Below, piece after piece: positions 48,701 through 60,700 of a DNA stretch of 64,000 nucleotides. The stretch is from Nocardia sp. BSTN01. GTDB taxonomy: Bacteria > Actinomycetota > Actinomycetes > Mycobacteriales > Mycobacteriaceae. The stretch is taken from NCBI RefSeq assembly GCF_015354405.1, contig NZ_JADKYP010000027.1, forward strand, positions 1 through 64,000. Reading direction: 5' to 3'. Under the pieces are notes generated by a model. That model had not been told where the DNA came from. It ran no database searches and saw only the letters and a program-made list of their open reading frames with translations. Position 1 is the stretch's first letter. Every line of letters begins with the position of its first letter. The translations under genes were made by a program, and so were the position numbers.

Positions 48701-51700
48701 CGTCACTGCCGCTGGTTCGCCGAGAACGGGATGGACGATCGCATCGATCGACAGCCCGCCGTCGTGCGGAAAGCCGACGTTTTCGACCTCGAACCAGAAT
48801 TCCTCGTTACCGCCGCGGAGATGCTCCGCTACCTTTTTCGAGAGTGCTGGCCGGTCTTGGAAAGAATTCGAACTTCGAATAAATTTTTCTGCAGAGTTGT
48901 CTTCGTTCTCGGGTGGATTCTGCCACGCCCCTCCGACGTGAAGATTATCGTACTCGATGAATATAGTCGACAAATCGAAATTCTGGCTCAGTCGGTGCCG
49001 AGCTTGGGCCCAGAATTTTGGAGACCTTGTTGCATGTTCGATGAACAGGCCGCTGAAGAACATGATGATCTCCGGCCTTCCGTCTGCGAGGCGCCAGATG
49101 CCACCACCTGCGACGATGCTCGGTCCATCGATCTTATTGTATATTCGCCGCTCGTTTTCATCGGCATGGGTTTCTATATAGGAGTATAAAAGGTTCGGGT
49201 GTTCACCACTGCCGTCTTTAGTGGTGACAATCTTGCCGCTGCGTAGTATGAGGAAACAATTCTGGCCGCGTCCGGTTGTGAATGGCTCTCCGTCGGGTCC
49301 GATGAAGGAACCCTCCTCGTTCTCGTCGAGAACGACGACCTCGACCAGCCTCTTCCAGAATTCGTCGACCTCGGGATGGAACTTTCTGACAAGTTCTGCA
49401 CCGTCGTACTCCGTTCGGCTCGGCCGAGCACCGATCGGCTCGCTGCCCGGCCTCCCGCCAGGTGAATCGGCAGAGCTCAGAAGCCGATCGAGACCCACGA
49501 CGGCGGCCACGGCGGCTCGGTGTCTTTGTTCGGAGACTGCGGCCCGCTGTCCCAGTTCGGTCGATCTGTCGGCGCTCCGGATCGCCTCACGCATCAGCCA
49601 GGATTGCAGCGGCGAAGCGTCCGGAGCATGCGGGTCGACGTGGTGGGGAATAGTGGAAATCAGCGAGTCATATTGCTGAGAGCGACTTTTCGGCGAGACG
49701 CGCTCGAGGACGGCGATCAGGGCATCGAGCCAGTCGGTCAGCTTCAGCATCGATTCGTACTGCCGGGCCGACCGATCGAATTCTCTTTCGTCGGCCGCGT
49801 CGACGTCGTCCGCATATCGAGCCGCGTCGCTCATGTGCTCGAACAACGCGGCATAGACCAGGTGCGCCTGTGGGACGGCCGAGGCGTCGAGACCAGCGAG
49901 CAGCCGGACGGCGTCATCGCGCCGTGTCGCGTCGCGCGCCGCAGCTTCCACCGCGGTCGCAATCGAACTGACCGTGGCAAGCGCCGATTGCCGCTGGGTT
50001 TCGGTGACGGTCTCGGCTCGAGTGCGCGCCATCGTGGCTGCGGCATCCGACATTTCTTCGACGGCATTCGCGAATTCCGTCAACTGCCGGATTCGCTCGG
50101 TCGCCGGTGCATTTTTCTGCTCGGCCGCCTGCAGTTCCGCGAGGCGAGTTCGTATCCGGGCGACCGGAACCACGGTGGCCGGCGGATTGTTCGGCACGCG
50201 GTAGGGGTTGTCCTCCGGCTGGTCCTGTCCGAGGCGGGTGTTCGGGCCGGGTTCCCGTTCCCATTCCGCGTTGGACCAGTTGTCACTGCGGCGGAGGGGA
50301 AGTTCGGGTTGTCCGTCCTTCTTGTAGGTGATGGCGTGGAAGATGCGCCCTTCCCCTTGCCCGTCCGGTTCCTGCAGCTCGGCGAGGCGGGCGTGAGCGT
50401 CCGCGCCGAGGTGGATGTGATCTGCGACGTTGCCATCGGGGTCGAAAGCGAGGGTGTCGTCCGCGTTGCGGCGGACCTCGTGGACCCAGAGTTCACCGTT
50501 CTCGTCTACACCGAGGGTGAGGACGTGGCCATCGAGACGATCGCGGCGGGAGCGGTGTGGTTCGACGGTGAGTAAAGCGAGAGTGGTTGGCTTGCCGCGA
50601 TTTTCGAGCGCCTCGAGTAGCGGTGCCAGTGGGGCGGTATCCGCATCGGCAGCTGTGTATTCGCGATATCGTCCACCGGCGTACTCGGCGAACTCACGCC
50701 CTCCGATTCCGAACAGTTCTATGATCCGCGCCGCTTCGGCATCGGGAACGCGAACCGGTGATCGACGGTCATCCGCGGTCAGCTTCTCGAGGCGCCCGGC
50801 GGTATAGGTCAGTTCGGCGATCGCACACCGAGGCGTGGTGGTTGTCTGTCCCCGCATCGGTGCGGTGCGGGCCGCCCGCCGCACCTCGGCATCTACTGTA
50901 TCGGCGGCCGACGCAAGCAGCACGTCGTCCGGCACCTGACCGACCGGCTGCCACTGCACCGGTGTCGACGGGCTGTCGAGGATCCATTGCAACACCTGAT
51001 CGACGTCGAGCGGAGCCGGGGCGGCGTCGGACGGCCGGTGTCCGATCGGACCATCGGCCGCATTCGTCCCGGTATCGGTCGGCACCTCTCGTTGCGCCTG
51101 CCCGGCAAGGGGTTTGAATCCCACCGCCGGCTCCGTTCGGCCGATGGTCTGGAGATGCGACACCGTCCGGTCGAGAATCCGGCGGGTGGGGCGGTCGTCC
51201 TCCAGTTCGGCGGATGTGGTTGCGGTGGCGCTCGGATCCTCGATGAGCCGGCGCCGCAGCCGGTGCAGGGGCGCAAGCATGTCCCTGATCTCGGTGACGG
51301 CGGGAAACCGATTGAGCAGAGCGATTCCCGCGTCGAAAGCGGCAGACAGATGGGCGCGTGCGATCGCGCCTCGGTCGAGAGAAAGTTCGTATGCCGCCAC
51401 TTCGATCAGAGTGCGCAGATAATCCGCACCGGCAGCGGCGAATTCACCACGTGGGTCCGCCAGACCGGCACGAGTGAATTCTCGTTCCAGACCGGGCAGT
51501 GCGCTCAGCGCCGCGGCGATATGCGGGGGGTTGACGACGTATACCGGATCGGCCTGGCCTGCGGCCGCGGCTGCCGACGTCGGTATGCGATCAAGCACGC
51601 CGAGGGTCATCGCGACGGCCTCGGCGTCGCTGCGAGCGCCGAGCTTGCGCACGGTTCTCTGCACGGCGGTATTGACGAAACTACGCGTGACTCCGAGTAA

Positions 51701-54700
51701 TTCGGCTATTTCCAGCCGAGACAGGCGTTCCGTGAGAAGTTTGAGGATCTGTTGTTCACGACCCGAGAGCGCCGAGATATCGGAGGTCGCGCTCGGGTGG
51801 GGAGGCACCTCTCCGCTACGTATGGCGGCTGTGAGCGCAAAGATCGCTTCGTGTCGCGGACCTCCCTTTGTACGGGTGTATTCGCGGTATACGTCGGTGT
51901 CGTGCCCGATCGGCGCCGATCGCGGAATGTCCGTGTCGGCCGACTCTGTCTTCTCCGGATCATGCGGCCTACTGCCGATGACGTCGTCGGCCCCCGACTG
52001 GTCCGCCGTCGTGGCGGTTCCCGATTTCGTCTCGCCAGCAAGAAGATTCACTACCAGGTCCGGCGAGATCTCCGGCGGCCGCAGGATGGTGACGAACTGG
52101 TGGATCACCCATTGCGGACTGCCGACTACCGGGCCGTCGATCTCCACCGCGGCGAACCCGACCGCGATGGCCTCCGGCGGCCTGAGCGTAGTTTTCGTTT
52201 CGTCGGTGAAGGCCGCCTCCGGGAGGCGCTCGAGCCATTCCTCGTACGGTTCGGCGACGAGGGCGGCGATTCGCAGTGCCGCCCATGCGCGCCGCAGCAC
52301 GCCGTCGACCTCCCGGCTGAGCCGGTTGCCCGTGGCGTGGTCGATCGCGTGGCCGAACTCATGGATGACATCGTCGTGATAGGACCGTCCGCTGGCCGGG
52401 TGGAACCCGGTCGAGCGGTCGTACAGATCGTCCTCGAGTGCCTGAGCTCGGTCGGCCACCCGGGACAGGTTCAGCGTCATCCACTTGCTCCGGGTGCCCC
52501 GTTTGAGGGTCTCGGCGTTGACCCCGGGATCCGCCAGGAAATCGATGCGCAGTTCGCGGATATTGCTCATGTGCGCAACCAGATCCGGGGCGTGCCGGTA
52601 TCGGGTGAGCAAGTCGTCCAGCGTCTCGAGAATTTCCCGCACCGCGTCGACGGGGACGCGGGGATGGTTGAATCCGGTGATGACGAAGTACGGATGGTTG
52701 AGGTTGAACTCCTCGACCAACCGGGCTTTGGCCTGTGCGTCGGCGCTCAAACCGCCGACGTGCACGGTCTCTTCCGGCGTGTGCACCGCATACCGTTCGG
52801 CCCGGCCGAGCTCGGTCATCACCCGGGAGTGCGTGTCGAGCAACATGGCTTCCTGCGCACTCGAGAAGTCCCGCAGCCGGTCCTGGAGATAGGACACCTG
52901 TTCCCGCATCCCGGTGATGTCGGTGCGGGGGAAGCCGTGACCCTGCCATACCGGGCGACCATCGACATACCGGGTGAACTTGGTGGCAAACGGGCTCGGC
53001 CCGGCCTGCTCGGAGTCGAGTGCGGTCCGCCCGCCGGTCACCTCGCCGTCCGGGCCGATATTCCAATGCCGGGTGCTGCGCCGAGTCCCGGTGACAGCGT
53101 CCAGCAGGCCGAGCAGCTCACCGGAAGCCGAATCCAGATAGCTGCGGTCCACCGAACCGAACGCCGCGAATCCTTCGCTCGCCGGATCATCGTTCACCAA
53201 TCCCAGGTCGTATGCCCGTGACATCCCTTGTGGCAGAACGGTATTTGCTGCTCGACCGGGAACGATTTCCCGGTACAGCACCGTGGGGTCGTCGTTTGCG
53301 GGGTGGGTGGCGGCGACCGGCGCGCCCATCGCACCACCGATCAGCGATGTCAGCCACTGTTTCGCGGCATCGTCGGCCTTGTCGTACACCTCCCGGTCGC
53401 TCTGATAGCCATTACCGAAGGTGACCCGTTCGACCATGACCCCCTGAACTTTCGGCAGCGCTTCCCGGCGCACCACACCGGAGTTCAGACCCTCGGTGAG
53501 AAGCGCCGGAAACCCGGTTGCGCGCGGGCTGTGGGGCGCGCTCCCGATTCGGCCTTCCGGGCCGCCGGACGGTGGGGCCGTCGAATCGTCGCCGAGGTCG
53601 GGGAACAGGGTGCTCAGACGGTCCAGGTCGTCGTCGCCGGCTCGATCGTCGCCCGGCCGCTCACCACGGAGCTCGAACCACACGGTCTTGCCGTCGACAT
53701 GCTCGACAACGCCGTAATCGGTCGCGAGCATCGTCAACAACCGGCCACCCCGACCCGACTCGACATTGCCGTCCGGGTTGCGCCACGCCGGAAGCGTGCG
53801 GCTGTAGTCGCGAACTCCCACCCGGATGACCGGACCACCAGGGCCTTCGGTCACCGCCGCGATGACGAACCCGTGAGTTCCGGCGTGACGCGCTATGTTG
53901 CCCGCCAACTCCGACACCAGCAACTCGGCCGAATCGACCTGATCGGTGTCCGGCCATCCCACCTCACCGGCGTGTGCCCAGTTCTCCATGATCCGGCGCA
54001 CCAGCCGCCGGGTTCGCCAGCTGTCCGAACCGTCCGGGGCGCTGACCCGCACCAGATAGTCATCCACGTCGGGCACTGCGGACGGTGCCGCGCTCGGGAT
54101 CGCTCCCTGCCTCTGGATCCGAGTAAACCGCGCCACAACGCCTTCGACGTCCGAGCGCGCCGCACCGAGATCGACAAGCATGGCTTCGAGGTCCGCCGGG
54201 TCGAGCCCTCGAATCGCCTCGACCACCGACGCTTCCAGACCCTCGCTCACTGCGGAGGCGACGAAGCCGGACGTTGCCCCGGCAACGTAATCGAGGACCG
54301 CCAGCACGCTGCGCTCTCGCGGTGAATGATTCCTCGATTCCGTATCGGGCGCCGCTGCATCGGCGGATTCGATCGACGATTGCGGCCCCCACAATGCCCT
54401 CGACAGCGCAGGACGAAAACCGTCGGGCACGGTTGTCGCGGAAAGGAACTCGCTCGGGCCGGCTGCGTCCGCCCCCTCCGTATCGTGCGGTCGACTGCCG
54501 ATCGGGCGATGTCCGATATTTTCCCCGGATGCGGGGTCATCGGGTGTAGACCGGGCTTCGAGCGGCTCACCCGTCAAATCGATGCCGCGGTTCTCCGCCT
54601 CCTCCACCGCAGCCGCTCGGCCGCTCGTGCGTAGCTTGAGGCCGATACGGATCAGGTAGGCATTGACGGTTGTGGGTGAGATCCCTTGCGCCGCCGCGAT

Positions 54701-57700
54701 CTGCCTGTTCGTCTTGCCCTGTTTGACGAGTCCGAGAATTCTGGCCTCGGTCTCGGACAACGAATCTCTGCCCTGGAACACCCCGGAACCGGTATCCGCT
54801 GCATCGGACGGAAGCACGAGGCCACCGGTGCGCAACGCCTTGCCTACCATTCCCGCCCGGTCCCGGATGCCGAGCTTGACGCCGATCCGGTTCAGCCGAA
54901 CCTTCACCTGGTCGGGCGAGAGGCCGAGAAGGACGGCGATCTCTTTGTTGCTCATCCCTTCGGCGACCAGCCCCAGTACCTCACGCTCCGCATCGGACCA
55001 GTCGACACCCGGGCCGCTGTCGATGACGGGGATCAGGCCGGCGTGAAAGGCCCGTGCCACCATCCCGGCGCGATCACCGATGCCGAGTTTGCCGCCGACG
55101 CGGGCGAGATGGGCCTTCACCGTGAGCGGTGACAACCCGAGTTGCGTCGCGACCGCCTCGTTCGACATGCCGTCGGCGACCCTCGCGAGGATCAACACTT
55201 CTTGTGTGGTCGGTTCGAGGTTCGATGGTTTTCCGAGCGACGCCGCGATGTCGTCGTCCGAGAGCAGCCCCAGCTCTCGTGCCGCCGAAACGATGCCGAC
55301 CCGGCCGTGGTCCCCGAGCTTGTCGCCGACCTGCTTCAGGTAGAACTTGACTCGGCTCTCCGAGCGGTCCAGCCGACGTGCGATGACGTCGTTCGACAAC
55401 CCGGCGGCAACCATGCGGATCAGTCGGAGTTCGTGCTCGGTCAGACCGTGCGCTGGTGCGTCAGGGACCGCCTCGTAATGCTCGTCGATTTCCGGCGCGA
55501 CGTCCCTCGGTACCAGCGCCTGGGCGGCCCGAGCGAACGCCCCGAAGGCACCTTGCTGAAGCGGCGTGCGGTCTCGGCTCGGGGAGGTGACCGCCTCGGT
55601 GATGATCCGACGCTGCCTGGAGGACAGGCCGGACCATGCCCTCGCGGCAAGCCGCGCAACGTCGAGAATCCACGGTTCGGTGTCTTCCTCCGCCGCGACC
55701 GGCCAGCGCCGAGTCTCCGCGATTCGAAAAACGACTGCGTTGATGTATTGAGCCACGGTCCGCCGTCGTACTGCCTCAGGGTCCGCCGCAGGTTGTGTGT
55801 CCGGCGTCAGCGCATCGAGCAGGCGTCGGAATGTCTTCTCGCCGTACCGTTCACGCAGTTCGCGGAACGCCGCGGCATCACCCTCCTGGGCGCGCTGCAG
55901 CGTTGACGATTCCGGGCCATTCGACCGTCCACGGACCGGTGCGTTCGTGCCGGCGAGTACTGCGCCCGCCTTGTGCGGGCGAGGCGTGAGACGACCTGCG
56001 GTGCTTTCGAAGTGGGCGAAGAAGGCTCGGTCCACCCGGGGGAACGACTGTCGGAAGAATTGTTGCCAGGTGTCGCGGTCGCGGATTCGGGAGATGGTTC
56101 TGCCGCCCAGGTCGGGGTCTGCGATGCGAGGGACGTTGGTGTCGTAGACGAAGAGGACGCCATCGAGTTGGGTGACATAGAAGGCGTGCGCGATTCCGTC
56201 GCGCTCGACCACGAAGACCGAACTTTGCCGCGAGTCTTCGGAATTGAGCAGACTGTCGATTTCTCGATCCAGGCGCTCCACAAGCGCCCCATCGACGTCG
56301 GCGATTTCGGCGAGACCGGTGGTGAGGCCGGTGACGAGTTCGCCCCAGCTCTCCGCATCCTGATGCGCGATGAGCGCAGCGTCCAATCCGTCGGCCCACG
56401 CGGCCTGGATGGTGGAGCCGGCGCATGCGACGACATGATCGGGCACGGCATCGGCCGGTTCCTGAGTGGAGCGGCGCAGGAACCTGCCCGTCGTTGCGTA
56501 GCGCGTGGTAGCGGGCCGGCGCGTTGCACTGCGGCTGTGCGTGGTGGCGATAGCACCGGTAGGAGGTGTCGCGTGGAATTCGACCGAATGCTCGATCGTG
56601 TTCTTGCCGTTGGCGAAGGTGATGCGGCGGACCGCGACCGTACTTTCGGCGATGACGAGTTGTGTGCCGCGGCCGCCTTCCCGGTCCACAGCTTGTTCGT
56701 CGGCTGTCCACTTCGGCAGTTTCGCGGCGATGCCCGGGACGATGTCGTTGGCGACCGCCAGGTGCACTTGGTAATCGTCCCCGGCACCCCGAATCGCCAG
56801 ATCGAGAACTTCCTCCGGCGCCAGGCCCGCCGACGAGGCATTGCTGTACAGGTGTTTCTTCGCGTTGGTGACCAGTTCGCTCACCGCTCGCATGATGCTG
56901 TCGACCAGGTCGGCGGAGATATCCGCTTCGTATTCCAGTAGCCGTCCCTCGACGGCATTGCGAATTCGGCGAACCTCCCGTTGGTACGGCGGTATTTCCT
57001 CCGGCTCGGATTCGCCGAACATCTCCATCAAACGGTCGAGATCGATTTCTCCCGAGGACCTTTCGACCGGTGGCTCGGCGGCCCGCTCCACCGAATCCGG
57101 AGTGCGTCCCAGCCGCCACTCGACCCGCACATAGGAGTTGTCTCCCGTGATGTCGATGAGATCCACGTTCACCGCATCGGCATCGAGCTCGACCCGGAGA
57201 GATATCGGCCCCTGTCCCCACCGAATCGACGCACCGACGGCCGCGGCGATATCCCGCACGTACGCCGGATCCGACCAACCGTCCAGCAACTCGACGATCT
57301 GTCGTTCCACCAGCTCGGCCTGCGCCTCGTCACCGGCCGCGATATCGTCGAACCGCAGGCCCGGTTGATCCGCCGGCGCCGAAGCGAAGAAGTGATCCTC
57401 GGCCGCATCCAGGTCGATCGGGCTGATTCCCAGTTCACTGCCCAGGAGCCGGAAAATGCGTCGGCTCGGTACACGTTCCCCGCGTTCGATCTGGCCGATA
57501 TATTTCTCGGACAGGCCCGTATCGGCTGCTACGTCGGACCGTTGCAGCAGATAGTGATATCTCAGCGCCCTGAACCACAGTCCCTGTTCCGTCGGAGCGT
57601 AGGCAGCCCAACCGAGATCGAGCCTCGCATCCGGGAAGAACCGTCCGGCGGCCCGGTGGGTCGCCTCGGCCTCGATGTTCAATGCGTCGCACAGCGACAG

Positions 57701-60700
57701 GAACACGACGACACCGGGGTCGCGATCGCCTGCTTCGATGGAACGCAGGTGGATCGTGCTGATCCCTGCCGCCTGTGCCAGCTCCTCCTGTGATACCCGT
57801 CGGTCGTTGCGGTGCGCTCGGAGCCACAGTCCGTGCTCGCCGAGAGCGTACGCGGTGGGGTCGAGATCGGTTGTCGCTGCGGGAAAGAAGTGGCCGGTGG
57901 CGGTATCGATCGCTTCGCGCCCGAGGTCCAACGCCTGACACAGTGACCGGAAATCAGCAGCCCCGAGGTTCTGCTCTGCCCGTTCGATCGATCGGAGATG
58001 TTCGGTGCGGATTCCTGCGGCCCCTGCCAGGTCCTCCCGTGACATGCCGCGTTCGCCGCGGTGCGCTCGGAGCCACAGTCCCTGCTCCCCGGGCGCGTAC
58101 GCGGTGGGGTCGAGATCGGTTGTCGCTGCGGGAAAGAAGTGGCCGGTGGCGGTATCGATCGCTTCGCGCCCGAGGTCCAACGCCTGACACAGTGACCGGA
58201 AAACGGCGGCCCCTGGAACGACCTCGCCCTTGCCGATCGAGCTCAGATACTTCGCGTTGATCGCGCCGGCCTCCGCCAACCTCTCCCACGACATGTCCCT
58301 GTCATTGAGCATCGCCGAGATCCAACGGCCTGGCGCGTCGAGAGGGTATGCGGCCGGATGCAGATCGAAATCGGCGTCCGGATAGAAATTGCCTGCCGCA
58401 TCCACGAAATCGGATCTCGGCACACCCAGCGCTCGGCCGATCTTCACGAAGAGTCCAGGCCGCGGACGCGTGCTTCCCTGTTCGATCCGGCTCATGGTGC
58501 TGCGATTGACGCCGATAGCTCTGGCCAGGTCTGCCGCAGTCATATTCGCGCCGTCACGCCGGCCCTTGTCGTGACGCCGCGCCGTGATCCACTCACCCCG
58601 CGCACGGTTCAACGCATTCGCGGTGTGCTGAGCCGGCTGATTCGCCGCGTTCTCCGACGGCCTGCTGCCGATGCTCCCCAGTGCGGCACCGGTCTGGTCT
58701 TCGGCAGCTATGGGGGCCGGGCCCTCATAGGGTCGACGACCGACCTCTATGCGTTCGTCGCGGCGCGGATCGTTCGATACGGTCTCTGCGGCATCCAGTC
58801 GGATCGGCATCGCCGTGCCCAGGTCCGATAACCCAGCGACTATCGCATCGAATTCGTCCATCGTGGGGTCGGGAGCGACGACTTGCCGGGATGGCTGTCG
58901 GGCCTCGGCGGCGGGGGCGCCCCGGCGCGAATCAGTGACGAGGTTGCCGTCGCGGTCGAACTCGATGGTCTCGAACAGCCGCTTCTCCACCGGCATCCGA
59001 TCGATGAACCTGTGTTGCTCGCGGCGCCATTCATCGAATCCGACAGCTTTGTTCAGCATCGCGCGGCGGTTTCGCAGGTCCCGGGGACCGTAGTCGTTCG
59101 TAGTGTCACCGTCCCGCGAGGCCGCCAGGTCGACGACGACCAAGTTCGGTTCGTCGATCGAGTCGCTGTCGTTGATCAGCAGGACCATATGGTCGTCGGC
59201 GTCGGCGCTGCCGCTCGCTCGGGTGTCCTTCCATTTGTAGACCAGGACGCTGATCCCGCCCGGCCGGGACTTCAACGATTCGGCGGCCTGCTCCAGCGAA
59301 TCCCTTTTCTGGAGCGTGGCGCCGAACACCTTTCGCACCACATCGCGTCCGTGGCCCCCCAGGCTGGCGGCGGGCATCTCGAAACGGCGGGGGTTGTCGG
59401 GGCACAACACTCGCATGCCGGTCACCGCATTGTTGACACAACTGTTGGGGCTGCGGCGGTGGATCTGCACGACCAGATCGAGCAGGGTCGAAGTGGCCAG
59501 ATACTGCGACGCGGCGGCGACGATGTCGGCGTCCGCCCCTGCGGCGACGTCTCTGCTGTCCGCGTTCTCGGCGTTTGCATCTCGGTCGGCTGCCGCTTGG
59601 ACGTCCGGATTGTGGGATTCCGCGCTCTGAATGTCCGAAATATCGGCGTCCCGGCTCACCGGTCCGGGAACTACTGCCGCGGAATCGATATCGTTTCCCA
59701 CGGCGTGGCCGGTGTTCATGGCGGTCAAGTGATCGCCGACCGCTTCGCCCAGGATGTCGCGGGCGATGACGGGGGTGATGCCGGCGGCCGGATAACCCAG
59801 CGCTGCCGCGAGGGCGCCTCTCGCCTCGGTCAGCAGCGGATCGAGCATGCGCATGCCTTCGGCGCCTTCGATATCCGCGCTCGGCATACCGAGTTCGTCG
59901 GCGAGCTGGTTCCGCCACTTCATTATCTCGATCAGTGCGTCCACATCGCTGAGCCCCGCTCGCTCGCGCGCCTTCGCGGGGGCGGTGGCCTCGACTTGTT
60001 GCCGCAGCGCCTCCGCCGTGGCGGGTGCGAGACCGGCCCGATTCAGCAGTTCGCGCACCGGATCGGTGGCACCGTTGCGTTCGAGTTCGGCAATCTGGTT
60101 CGCGACGGCCGGAGCCGGGATTCCCAGCAAACCGGCCAGCCTTCTCGCCTGGTCCGCCGGCTCATCCGGGCGGGTGAAGTCTGGTTCGCCGTACAACCCG
60201 GTCTCGGCTTCGGCGAGGGTGAGGGGGACGTTGCCGGTCGAGAAGGCATGATGGCGGATGAACTCCGCGGTGGAATGCCGCAGCGCGCGCTGCTGCAGTT
60301 CCGGTGCCATCTCCCGCACGGCATGGCTCGCCGCGACGACCGCATCGTGGGTCTGGGCGGTGGGATCGGCCTGGTGGGCGGCCACGGCCTGTTCGTAATG
60401 AACGACCGCCTCACGGACTCCGCGCAGGTGCATGGCATTGCGGATCAGGGCGTCCTGCGTCGACATCACCACTTGCGCGCTGCCACGCTGACCGTTACGT
60501 GCGGTGCGGTTCTTGGCCTGTTCGTGGATATAGGACTGCTCAGGAGCCTCGGTCATCCAGACATGCATGCCGCCCTTGACCTTGACCGCTTCCGATACCG
60601 AGATATCGACACCGCGCTGGCCCTGCTTGTTGATCACCAGGATCTTGCCCTGCTCACCGGCCTCGTCGAAGACCTTCTGCAACTGGGCTTCCCAGTCCGC

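Larger units (their letters stand above)
57380..58610 (-). other. Giant protein: five tandem XRE-type helix-turn-helix units
   Basis: Residues about 1793-2203. Five units of about 83 residues each start with a W-x-R/S-x motif (for example LWLRAHRGERGMSREDLAGA) and continue into IRTEHLRSIERAE-type recognition helices, then FFPxAxxDLxPxAY spacers. Units 3 and 4 are nearly identical, and their DNA contains a 108-bp perfect repeat. Single XRE domains bind DNA; a five-fold array in one chain is unusual. Confidence 0.85.
36780..58672 (-). repeat. Dispersed IG(S/A/H)(R/K/A)P linker motif, 16 copies
   Basis: The motif occurs near 58665, 54515, 54503, 53540, 51970, 51035, 49428, 48513, 48418, 46815, 46763, 45917, 43602, 41592, 38715 and 36787. 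Each lies between predicted modules and is usually followed by a short Ser/Thr/Pro/Asp-rich stretch. Variants include IGSRPS, IGARPS, IGAKPA, IGHRPS and IGSAPR. Confidence 0.85.
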
